Assembly (NCBI RefSeq): GCF_014650915.1
Contig: NZ_BMVW01000011.1
Coordinates: 1 to 64,000 of the forward strand
Origin: Streptomyces poonensis
GTDB taxonomy: Bacteria; Actinomycetota; Actinomycetes; Streptomycetales; Streptomycetaceae
DNA length: 64,000 nt
Direction of reading: 5' to 3'
In this document: positions 51,804 to 59,835 of the stretch, piece by piece
Numbering within the stretch: position 1 is the stretch's first letter
How the letters are laid out: each line of letters begins with the position of its first letter
Notes under the pieces: model-generated
What the model saw: the letters and a program-made list of their open reading frames with translations, nothing else
Database searches by the model: none
What the model was told of the DNA's origin: nothing
Translations under genes and position numbers: made by a program

Positions 51804-52754
51804 TTGGCCACGGTTGACACCCCATCCGCAGACCCGCATGCATCGGGTAAGACGTCCTCCAGGGTCCCGGTTCCCCCGGTACAGCCCCATACGACGCCCG
51901 GAGAGGCGCCGTCAGGGCCCACGGAGCCCGGACCCCGCCGGGCCGCGCCTTCGGCGGCGAGCGTCCCGCACGCGAAGGACGCCGCAACCGCAGCCCAGGA
52001 ATCCCCTTCCACCACTCTGATCGGCTCCGTGCAGCGGGCGATGCGGTTGCTGGAGGCCGTGGCCGAACGGGAGCACGGTGCGCCGGCCAAGCAGTTGGCC
52101 CGCGACGCCGGACTCGCTCTGCCCACGGCGTACCACCTGCTGCGCACCCTGACGCACGAGGGCTATCTGCATCGCAGCAAGGGGCTGTTCTTCCTGGGGG
52201 AGGCGGTCGAGCGGCTGAGCCGGAGCAGCGCAAAGCAGAAACGTCGCACCACGGTGGTCGAGGCGCTGGCCCAGGTGCGCGACACCATCGGCATCCCCGT
52301 CCACCTCGCGATGTACCGGGAGGGCGAGATCGAGATCATGCCCGTCACCGACGCCTTGGACCGGCCGACGACGGACGAGTGGGCCGATGTCCTGGAGACC
52401 GGTCGCGCCCACGCCATCGGGCAGTGCCTGCTGTCCCAGCTCGGCGAGGGCGACCGGCGCGACCGCCAGGACCAGGATCCCAAGAAGTCGATCACTCCGA
52501 ACACGGTGTGTGACGATCAACCGTCGTCGCGGCGTCTGAGCGACATCGGTCGAACGGAACCGGCCGGGCAGCGGCAGGAGTGCGGGCCGGGGACCGTCTG
52601 CGCCGCCATCCCCGTCACGCTGGGGGCCATCGCCGCGACCATGGCCGTTTCCGTGCCGCTCCACCAGGCCGACCGACTGCTGCCCGCTGTGCGGCAGTTG
52701 CGGGACGAGGTGGGACAGCTGTCGGGTGCGCTCGACCTCTCTATCAGCATCTGA
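51804..52754 (+). CDS. ssgR: IclR-type regulator SsgR, activator of ssgA
   Basis: Regulator whose S. coelicolor orthologue activates the sporulation gene ssgA immediately downstream. The IclR winged helix is at about 72-135 (LIGSVQRAMRLLEAVAEREHGAPAKQLARDAGLALPTAYHLL in pieces) and the effector domain at about 150-300, which looks shortened and diverged near 225-260 (RDRQDQDPKKS region). TTG at 51804 has GGAG upstream and gives 316 residues with a 70-residue Pro/Ala-rich lead; a GTG at 52029 would give 241 residues, close to the S. coelicolor length as I recall it. The start is therefore open. Confidence 0.87.
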   Translation: MATVDTPSADPHASGKTSSRVPVPPVQPHTTPGEAPSGPTEPGPRRAAPSAASVPHAKDAATAAQESPSTTLIGSVQRAMRLLEAVAEREHGAPAKQLARDAGLALPTAYHLLRTLTHEGYLHRSKGLFFLGEAVERLSRSSAKQKRRTTVVEALAQVRDTIGIPVHLAMYREGEIEIMPVTDALDRPTTDEWADVLETGRAHAIGQCLLSQLGEGDRRDRQDQDPKKSITPNTVCDDQPSSRRLSDIGRTEPAGQRQECGPGTVCAAIPVTLGAIAATMAVSVPLHQADRLLPAVRQLRDEVGQLSGALDLSISI

Positions 52755-52850
52755 AAAATCACTCCTTGTGATCTCCCGTGTACGTTGAGCAAACTTCCAG
52801 CAGTGTCAGATGGCTGTTTCCTGGCCAGACAACGGCAACTGGGGTAGACG

Positions 52851-53288
52851 ATGCGTGAGTCAGTACAGGCAGAGGTCATGATGAGCTTCCTCGTGTCGGA
52901 GGAGCTCTCCTTCCGCATCCCGGTGGAGCTGCGGTACGAGACCTGTGACCCCTACGCCGTGCGGATGACCTTTCACCTGCCCGGTGACGCCCCGGTGACC
53001 TGGGCCTTCGGGCGGGAACTGCTGGTCGACGGCGTGGTCCGGCCGTCCGGTGACGGAGACGTGCACGTCGCGCCCGCCGACACGGACGGGTTCGGCGAGG
53101 TGCTGATCCGCCTCCAGGTGGGCTGTGACCAAGCGCTGTTCCGGTCCGGCTCGGCGCCGCTGGTGGCGTTCCTCGACCGCACGGACAAACTGGTCCCGCT
53201 CGGGCAGGAGCGTTCCCTCGCTGACTTCGACACCTACCTGGACGAGGCCCTGAACCGCATCCTGGCCGAGGAGCAGAGCGCAGGCTGA
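52851..53288 (+). CDS. ssgA: Sporulation/cell division protein SsgA
   Basis: Founding member of the SALP family, found only in sporulating actinomycetes; needed for sporulation septation through SsgB and FtsZ placement. The 145-residue product has the family core SFLVSEELSFRIPVELRYE and FHLPGDAPVTWAFGRELL and ends in AEEQSAG. The start at 52851 (MRESVQAEVMMSF) matches the S. griseus form as I recall it; ATGs at 52878 and 52881 are alternatives. It lies 96 bases after ssgR, which should control it. Confidence 0.94.
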   Translation: MRESVQAEVMMSFLVSEELSFRIPVELRYETCDPYAVRMTFHLPGDAPVTWAFGRELLVDGVVRPSGDGDVHVAPADTDGFGEVLIRLQVGCDQALFRSGSAPLVAFLDRTDKLVPLGQERSLADFDTYLDEALNRILAEEQSAG

Positions 53289-53350
53289 CCCCCGGCGGAC
53301 ACGGGGTGGCGTAACGCTTCTGCGTGCATGCTGGACGGGCCGGCGGGCTC

Positions 53351-54826
53351 TCAGCGCTTGCGGCGGCGGCCCCTTCCTCCGCGGGCCGGCACGGCGTCCG
53401 CCGCCACTTGGGCACCGGGCCGGTCGGCCGAGACCACCAGCGCGGCCAGAGCCGTGGTCACCGGAACCGAGGCCACCAGACCGATCGAGCCGACGAGGGT
53501 GCGGACGATCTCCTCGGCGATCAGCTCGCTGTTGGCGACGGTGCCGACGCTGCTCTGCGCGATCGAGAAGAGCAGCAGCAACGGCAGGGCCGCACCCGCG
53601 TAGGCGAGCACGAGGGTGTTGACGACCGACGCGATGTGGTCGCGGCCGATGCGGATGCCCGCGCGGTACAACCCACGCCAGCCCGTCGACGGATTCGCCT
53701 GGTGCAGCTCCCAGACGGCCGACGTCTGCGTCACCGTGACATCGTCGAGCACACCCAGCGAACCGATGATGACGCCCGCGAGCAGGAGGCCGCTCATGTC
53801 GATCGACGGGTACAGCCCATGGATCAGACCGGTGTTGTCGTCCGTGTTGCCGGTCAGCTCGGCCCAGCCGATGAACAGTGAGCCCAGGATGCCGATCAGC
53901 AGCAGCGAGATCAATGTGCCGAGCACGGCCACCGATGTACGCGCCGAGAGGCCGTGGCACGTATAGAGCGCGATCAGCATGATGGCGCTCGACCCGACAA
54001 CCGCCACGAGCAGCGGATTCGAGCCCTGCAGGATGGCCGGCAGGATGAAGAAGGTCAGCACGAGGAAACTCACGGCCAGCGCGATCAGCGCCATGACACC
54101 GCGCATCCGGCCCACCACCACGACCGCCACCGCGAAGATTCCGGCGAGCAGGATCAGGGGGAACTTCCGGTTCACGTCTGCCACCGAGTACTGCAGATCC
54201 TCCGGTGCGGAGGGTTCGTAGGCGACGACGACCTTCTGGTCCTGGCTCAACTGCCGTGACTGGTCGGGCTGGACGATCTCCGTGAAGGTACGTCCCTTGT
54301 CCTGGCCGGTGTCGACCCGAATGGTCGCCTTCTTGCAGTCCCCGGTCGCCTGCTGCTGGGCGGAGGAGCCCTCGGCGGTCGAAGTGTCACCGGTGGGGGG
54401 AGTCCCCGAGGCGTTCACCGACTTGCAGTCCACCCTCACGACCTTGGTGACCGTCGCCTGCTCTGTCTGCCGGTCGAAGCCCACTCCGGTGCGCTCGTGC
54501 GGCGGTGCGCCACCGGGCCAGAGAACGCCGAGCCCCACCAGGACCGCGGTGGCGAAGGGGATCAGCACGGCGGCGATCACCTTGCGCAGATGCCGGGAGA
54601 CGGGGGCGGCGGGACCGTGGACGTGACTGTGCGAGTGCCCATGGCCACCACCGGACGAGGGGCCGGGGTCCGGTCCGTCGTCCGGTCCGTGCCCGCCTCC
54701 GGAACCGTGGCCTCCGCCGCCACCACGTCCGGAGCCATGGCCGGATCCGTATCCATGGCCGTTTCCGGAGCCGTGTCCGTGCGGGGGCTCCGACGGTGGG
54801 AACGGGGGATGCTGCGTCGTCGTCAC
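53351..54826 (-). CDS. YibE/F family membrane protein with His/Gly-rich N-terminus
   Basis: A 491-residue membrane protein of unknown function. Residues about 15-80 are an extended His/Gly/Ser stretch with GHGHSHSHVHG, which could bind divalent metal. A first membrane segment (about 87-105) precedes an outside domain (about 110-225) with paired cysteines (VDCKSV, GDCKKA). About seven more membrane segments with the YibE/F pattern LGVLDDVTVTQTSAVWEL follow. The tail is Arg-rich. GTG at 54826 is the most likely start, though without a clear ribosome-binding site. Divergent from thiC, convergent with ssgA. Confidence 0.83.
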   Translation of the reverse strand: MTTTQHPPFPPSEPPHGHGSGNGHGYGSGHGSGRGGGGGHGSGGGHGPDDGPDPGPSSGGGHGHSHSHVHGPAAPVSRHLRKVIAAVLIPFATAVLVGLGVLWPGGAPPHERTGVGFDRQTEQATVTKVVRVDCKSVNASGTPPTGDTSTAEGSSAQQQATGDCKKATIRVDTGQDKGRTFTEIVQPDQSRQLSQDQKVVVAYEPSAPEDLQYSVADVNRKFPLILLAGIFAVAVVVVGRMRGVMALIALAVSFLVLTFFILPAILQGSNPLLVAVVGSSAIMLIALYTCHGLSARTSVAVLGTLISLLLIGILGSLFIGWAELTGNTDDNTGLIHGLYPSIDMSGLLLAGVIIGSLGVLDDVTVTQTSAVWELHQANPSTGWRGLYRAGIRIGRDHIASVVNTLVLAYAGAALPLLLLFSIAQSSVGTVANSELIAEEIVRTLVGSIGLVASVPVTTALAALVVSADRPGAQVAADAVPARGGRGRRRKR

Positions 54827-54904
54827 CGACCGATCATCGCAAGAACGGCAGGGGCCCACTGTTCACCGCGCCATATATACCGCTAGCGTGGAGGCACCTT
54901 TGCA

Positions 54905-55038
54905 CACGCGGGAGCTCGGAGCACCGGGCTGAGAGGGCGCTGACCTCCGCAGACGCGATGTTTCACGTGGAACATCGCCGGACGGAAACCGCTGCGTCGA
55001 CCGCCGAACCTGTTACCGGGTAATGCCGGCGTAGGGAG
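54905..55038 (+). promoter_or_regulatory. TPP riboswitch (THI element) of thiC with an enlarged P3a arm
   Basis: The conserved blocks are present in order: GCGGGAG (P1/P2 side, 54908), CTGAGAGGG (54929-54937), CGAACCTG (55005-55012), CCGGGTAATGCCGGCGTAGGGA (in two parts, 55017-55038). P2 can form from GCGG (54908) and CCGC (55001-55004). Between CTGAGA and the P2 3' strand lies an inserted arm of about 65 bases holding a parS-like hairpin (54955-54978), closed by GACGC/GCGTC (54952-54956, 54994-54998). The thiC ribosome-binding site overlaps the 3' end, consistent with TPP-dependent shut-off of translation. Confidence 0.93.
54960..54973. other. parS: parS-like site 15 inside the TPP riboswitch, one mismatch
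   Basis: GTTTCACGTGGAAC differs from parS at one base and is flanked by GCGAT/ATCGC, extending the inverted repeat to 54955-54978. In RNA the mismatch becomes a U-G wobble, so the hairpin is kept. Confidence 0.75.
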
Positions 55039-55046
55039 TAGGTTTC

Positions 55047-56891
55047 ATGACCAACAAGGACGCAAGCACGCCTGCCCTCAACCAGACGGAGAGGGCTGAG
55101 GACGCCGGGACGCCGGCTCCGACGCCCTCGTCCCGGGACGGCGTGGCAGGAGAGTCCATCGGCTGGCACAAGGCGTATGTCGGGGGATCACGCCCCGATC
55201 TGCAGGTGCCGGTCCGCCAGGTGCATCTCACCAACGGACAGTCGGTCACCCTGTACGACACCTCCGGCCCGTACACGGATCCGACCGTCGACACCGACGT
55301 ACGCAGGGGCCTCCGCCCTCTGCGCGAGAACTGGATCATCGCCCGGGGCGACACGGACGAGTACGCGGGTCGCCCCGTCCGCCCCGAGGACGACGGTATC
55401 AAGCACACCTCACCGCGTGGTGGCCTGCGCAACCTCGACGCGGTGTTCCCCGGGCGGCCGCGCCAGCCGCGCAGAAGCCGTGACGGTGAGGCCGTGACCC
55501 AGCTCGCCTACGCGCGACGCGGGGACATCACGCCCGAGATGGAGTTCGTGGCCATCCGGGAGAACGTGTCGCCCGAGGTCGTGCGGGAGGAGATCGCCGC
55601 CGGCCGGGCCGTGCTCCCCGCGAACGTCAATCACCCGGAGATCGAGCCGATGATCATCGGCAAGCGGTTCCTGGTGAAGGTCAACGCCAACATCGGCAAC
55701 TCCGCCGTCACCTCCTCCATCGAGGAGGAGGTCGAGAAGATGACCTGGGCGACCCGCTGGGGCGCCGACACGGTCATGGACCTGTCCACCGGCCGTAACA
55801 TCCACACCACCCGCGAATGGGTGCTCCGCAACTCCCCTGTCCCGATCGGCACCGTGCCGCTGTACCAGGCACTGGAGAAGGTCGACGGCAAGGCGGAGGA
55901 GCTCACCTGGGAGATCTACAAGGACACGGTCATCGAGCAGGCCGAGCAGGGCGTGGACTACATGACGGTTCACGCGGGCGTGCGCCTGCCGTATGTGCCG
56001 CTGACCGCGAACCGGAAGACCGGCATCGTCTCGCGCGGCGGTTCCATCATGGCGGCCTGGTGCCTGGCGCACCACAAGGAGTCGTTCCTGTACGAGAACT
56101 TCGAGGAACTGTGCGAGATCCTCGCCTCGTACGACGTCACGTACTCGCTCGGCGACGGCCTGCGGCCCGGCTCGATCGCGGACGCCAATGACGAGGCGCA
56201 GTTCGCGGAACTGCGGACGCTCGGGGAACTCAACCGGATCGCCAGGCGTTTCAACGTACAGACCATGATCGAGGGCCCGGGACATGTCCCGATGCACAAG
56301 ATCAAGGAGAACATCGACCTTCAGCAGGAGATCTGCGATGAAGCTCCGTTCTATACGCTCGGCCCGCTGACCACTGACGTCGCTCCCGCGTACGACCACA
56401 TCACCTCGGGCATCGGTGCCGCGATGATCGCGTGGTGGGGCACGGCGATGCTCTGCTACGTCACGCCCAAGGAGCACTTGGGCCTGCCCAACCGTGACGA
56501 CGTCAAGACGGGCGTCATCACCTACAAGATCGCGGCCCATGCGGCGGACCTCGCCAAGGGACATCCGGGCGCACAGGAGTGGGACGACGCACTGTCGGAC
56601 GCCCGCTTCGAGTTCCGCTGGGAGGACCAGTTCAACCTGGCTCTGGATCCCGACACGGCCCGTGAGTTCCACGACGAGACGCTCCCCGCGGAACCCGCCA
56701 AGACGGCCCACTTCTGCTCCATGTGCGGCCCGAAGTTCTGCTCCATGAAGATCAGCCAATCCATCACCGAGCGTTTCGGCGGTGCTGCGGCTGAGGGAGC
56801 GTCGCCTGAGGAAGTGGCTGAGGGAATGCTCCAGAAGTCGAAGGAGTTCGCGCAGGCAGGGAACCGGGTGTACCTGCCGATCGCGGACTGA
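55047..56891 (+). CDS. thiC: Phosphomethylpyrimidine synthase ThiC
   Basis: Radical-SAM enzyme that rearranges aminoimidazole ribotide to hydroxymethylpyrimidine phosphate in thiamine synthesis. The 614-residue protein has the C-terminal iron-sulphur motif CSMCGPKFC (C557, C560, C565) and core motifs such as MTVHAGVRLPYVP, SRGGSIMAAWCLAHH and EGPGHVPMHKI. Length fits actinobacterial ThiC with its N-terminal domain. ATG at 55047 lies eight bases past the riboswitch, which should repress it when TPP is plentiful. Confidence 0.97.
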   Translation: MTNKDASTPALNQTERAEDAGTPAPTPSSRDGVAGESIGWHKAYVGGSRPDLQVPVRQVHLTNGQSVTLYDTSGPYTDPTVDTDVRRGLRPLRENWIIARGDTDEYAGRPVRPEDDGIKHTSPRGGLRNLDAVFPGRPRQPRRSRDGEAVTQLAYARRGDITPEMEFVAIRENVSPEVVREEIAAGRAVLPANVNHPEIEPMIIGKRFLVKVNANIGNSAVTSSIEEEVEKMTWATRWGADTVMDLSTGRNIHTTREWVLRNSPVPIGTVPLYQALEKVDGKAEELTWEIYKDTVIEQAEQGVDYMTVHAGVRLPYVPLTANRKTGIVSRGGSIMAAWCLAHHKESFLYENFEELCEILASYDVTYSLGDGLRPGSIADANDEAQFAELRTLGELNRIARRFNVQTMIEGPGHVPMHKIKENIDLQQEICDEAPFYTLGPLTTDVAPAYDHITSGIGAAMIAWWGTAMLCYVTPKEHLGLPNRDDVKTGVITYKIAAHAADLAKGHPGAQEWDDALSDARFEFRWEDQFNLALDPDTAREFHDETLPAEPAKTAHFCSMCGPKFCSMKISQSITERFGGAAAEGASPEEVAEGMLQKSKEFAQAGNRVYLPIAD

Positions 56892-57454
56892 GCCGCCCGC
56901 TTCGGATACGGCCCGAGACCTCGTTGCCCGCGGTCTCGGACCGTACTCGCACCCTCACCGCGGTCCACGGGCTGGCGGCGCATCAGTGCCGGGAAGCCGT
57001 GTCGTGACGAGCCAGCAGGGCGGTGCAAGCGGCCTCGGTCGCACGCCCAGAGTCCGTAACGGCGGGTGCGTGGGCGAGGAAGTCGTCCGTGGTTCCCGAT
57101 TGCAGAAGCCCACCGTTGACCCGAGGACGGAGACACCGGGCCTGTCTGTCCTCGGCGGACCGAGCCGGGGACCGAACCAGGGACCGAACCGGGACCAGGT
57201 GGGGCGCTGCCGTCATATGCCTGGCGGCCGAAGGCGGCGGAGGTCGGGCAGGCGCGGCACTGTGACGGGACTTGCGGCTGCCGGGGTGGCGAGAGCGTCA
57301 TGCCGCTCACTGGCGCGAAGTCGGCTGGGTGGCACCTCCTGCGTGTCCGTCGGGACGGAGGGGCGCCCATGTGGTCGTCGGGACGGAGTGGCGCCGGGGT
57401 GGCCGCCGGGGCCGGAGCGGTGCTCCGGCAGGGTGGCGGCCCCGCTCCGGCGTG
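56892..57454. other. Gene-free stretch with short direct repeats
   Basis: 563 bases between thiC and a convergent membrane-protein gene. I see no convincing gene. A minus-strand frame of 77 codons (56983-57216) has only moderate third-position GC and no ribosome-binding site. The segment around 57160-57200 repeats GGGACCGAACC. No clear hairpin terminator for thiC was found. Confidence 0.5.
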
Positions 57455-58321
57455 TCACTCCGGCTGGTGCTCGGGTCCCCCGAAGTCAGGGCTGGTGAAG
57501 TCCGGACTGCTGAAGCTGGGTCGCGGACCCGCGGTCGGGCCGCCCTCCGGGCTGCTGAAGCCCGGGCGGTGGTAGCCGAGCTGCGGCATGCGGCCGGGCG
57601 GGGACGACGGGACCGGGCGGCCCACGGCGGCAGTGCCCGGGTCGGCGAGCGCCTCGCGGAGGAAGGGCATGATGCCGCGCTCCAGCAGCGCTTCACGCCA
57701 GGCTTCCCGAGCCCGCTGCACCTCCTTGTCCAGCTCGCCACGGCCTGTGTCCAGGGAGGCGGCGCCGTTGCGCAGGGCGGTGAGAAGGAGGCCGACCGCG
57801 GCCACGAGGATCGCGGCCGCGGTGATCGCGCCGAACACCCAGCCGGTGGTGAGCAGGGTCTGGGCGACTCCCGGATCGGGGGTGACCATCTTCAGGACGT
57901 ACCCCACGAGGAGGAAGATCGCCGCGGCGGTCCCGGCGAGGACGGGAGCAAGGACGGCGACGACTGCACCGGCACCTGCCCCGGCCGTCTCCGTGACCTC
58001 TCCCATGGTGGTCGCGAGCCCCACCGCGGTTCCGCCCGGCTCCGCCGAGCCGGACGTGCTCTCGCGGGACGGTGGCGGGGTGGACTGCGCCGGCCGGCGC
58101 AGTTCCTCGCGGACCTTCACGTAGTGCTGGTATTCGGCCGCCGCGGCGGCCGTGATGAGGGCGGTGGCGTTGAGCGCCATCGTGCGCAGTTGTTCCGGGT
58201 TGAGCCGCTGGCCGACAGCGGCGAGTTCCGGTCGGTTCGGGGCGGAGCGCAGCGCCTCGCTGAGGATCCGCTCGTACTCCTGTCGGTCCTCGCTCAGCAG
58301 GTGCTGCGGAACGCTGTTCAT
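57455..58321 (-). CDS. Conserved membrane protein, unknown function
   Basis: A 288-residue protein: a soluble helical N-terminus (about 1-75, QHLLSEDRQEYERILSEALR), a Pro/Ser-rich linker, two hydrophobic segments (about 112-138 and 150-180), a charged helical stretch (DKEVQRAREAWREALLERGI, about 196-215) and a Pro/Ser/Gly-rich tail with repeated SSPDF/TSPDF. GGGGGAT precedes the ATG at 58321. Found in Streptomyces as a conserved hypothetical; no function can be read from neighbours. Confidence 0.8.
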   Translation of the reverse strand: MNSVPQHLLSEDRQEYERILSEALRSAPNRPELAAVGQRLNPEQLRTMALNATALITAAAAAEYQHYVKVREELRRPAQSTPPPSRESTSGSAEPGGTAVGLATTMGEVTETAGAGAGAVVAVLAPVLAGTAAAIFLLVGYVLKMVTPDPGVAQTLLTTGWVFGAITAAAILVAAVGLLLTALRNGAASLDTGRGELDKEVQRAREAWREALLERGIMPFLREALADPGTAAVGRPVPSSPPGRMPQLGYHRPGFSSPEGGPTAGPRPSFSSPDFTSPDFGGPEHQPE

Positions 58322-58522
58322 GTGCATCCCCCGATGCTCCGTAGGGCTTGTGACTCGGCATGCTGACGAGCCGTTGGGCAGAAACGGAGGGGAGCCTGCT
58401 ACGGATAAGCCGATGGTAGAGCGGCGACGGTGGGAGGTGACAGGGGGTTTACGGAAATTGGGCGCGGCCCGCAGCGATTGCTTGACGCGGTCCCGTGCCG
58501 GACACGCCCGCCCGCGGAGCGG

Positions 58523-59602
58523 TCAGTGGGCCAGAGGAAGCTGCTGGACCAGCAGCTTTCCGGCCATGGTCACTCCGCCGTCCATCGCGATGGCCAGGCC
58601 GTCCGCATAGATGTGCGGTCCTTCGACCACCGGACCTGTGCCGTCCTCGCCTTCTTCCGAGCCGACCTCGCCCAAAAGGTACGGAATTGGGCTGTGGCCG
58701 TGGACGATGCGTGCACCGCCGTACACCTCCAGCAGGGAGCGCACGGCGTCGGCACCGCCCTCGTCGCGGAAGGAGAAACGCTTGGTGAACTTGCGGAACA
58801 GGTCCCAGACCTCGTCCGCGTCGTTGCGCGTGAGGGTCTCGCGGACGGTGTCGTTGACGGCTTCGATGGAGTCGCCGTAGTCGAGGTAGGCGGTGGTGTC
58901 GGAGTGCACCAGCAGATGGCCGTCGACCTGCTCCATGGCGTCGAGCCGGGCCATCCACTGCAGATGGTGGTCCTGCAGGCGCTCCATGTCGGTCTTCTGC
59001 CCGCCGTTGAGCAGCCAGGCCGCCTGGAAGGTGGCGGTGCCCGCGCCCGAGTTCACGGGTGTGTCGCCGAAACGCTTGGCGCCGAGCAGCAGCAGCTCGT
59101 GGTTGCCCATGAGCGCCTTGCAGTAGCCGCCGGCTGCCGCTGCTTCGGCGGACAGCCGCATCACCAGGTCGATCACGCCGATGCCGTCCGGCCCACGGTC
59201 GGTGAAGTCGCCCAGGAACCACAGCCGCGACGTGCCCGCGGACCAGTTGCCCGCAGCGTCGATCAGGCCCTTCTCTTGGAGCGCGGCGATCAGCTGGTCG
59301 AGATAGCCGTGGACGTCGCCGACGACGTACAGCGGGCCCGGGCCGGTGGCGGGCTGACCGGCCGGCACGGCCTCGGGGTCCACCGACAGCAGGACGGTGT
59401 CGCCCCGGTTGATCACGGGCAGGTCCCGTTCGGTGGGCGTGTATCCCTCCGGGTAACCCTCGGTCCCGTCGAGCGGTCTGGCGACCTCGCCGGGATGCGT
59501 GCTGTGGGCATACGGACCGGGTTCGTGGATGTACGCGGGTACGCGGAAGTCACGCCCCGTCGGCGTTCGCACCTCGGGTCCCTGACCGGCCCCCTGAGTC
59601 AT
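58523..59602 (-). CDS. Metallophosphoesterase (PPP-like)
   Basis: A 359-residue calcineurin-type phosphoesterase with GDVHG (95-99), GDFTDRG (131-137), GNHE (166-169) and GARIVHGHSPIP near the C-terminus, the complete set of metal ligands for the fold. The order resembles serine/threonine-type protein phosphatases and diadenosine tetraphosphatases; the substrate cannot be told. ATG at 59602 follows GGAGGGGTCG, which fixes the start within a much longer open frame. It stands alone between a membrane-protein gene and the LacI gene. Confidence 0.9.
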   Translation of the reverse strand: MTQGAGQGPEVRTPTGRDFRVPAYIHEPGPYAHSTHPGEVARPLDGTEGYPEGYTPTERDLPVINRGDTVLLSVDPEAVPAGQPATGPGPLYVVGDVHGYLDQLIAALQEKGLIDAAGNWSAGTSRLWFLGDFTDRGPDGIGVIDLVMRLSAEAAAAGGYCKALMGNHELLLLGAKRFGDTPVNSGAGTATFQAAWLLNGGQKTDMERLQDHHLQWMARLDAMEQVDGHLLVHSDTTAYLDYGDSIEAVNDTVRETLTRNDADEVWDLFRKFTKRFSFRDEGGADAVRSLLEVYGGARIVHGHSPIPYLLGEVGSEEGEDGTGPVVEGPHIYADGLAIAMDGGVTMAGKLLVQQLPLAH

Positions 59603-59835
59603 CGACCCCTCCACCACCATCGCGCCGCCTCTGCACCGCATCGGACTGCCTGGTCGCAGCGGCCCGCGGTGTCGTGCGCCCATCATAGGAATGCGGATCG
59701 CGCCATGTGATGACCCAGGGGTGGTGAAATGGCGCGGGGCCTCTGTTCGTCGCTGATTTCTCCCGAATTGGGCGGGACTGACCCGCCCAATTCGTCCTCG
59801 GCTGCTGGCGGGGATCGCTATGGATCCCTGCCCGG

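Noticed and set aside
56983..57216. A 77-codon minus-strand frame in the gap after thiC
   Set aside because: Third-position GC only about 70%, no ribosome-binding site and no family resemblance; not called as a gene.
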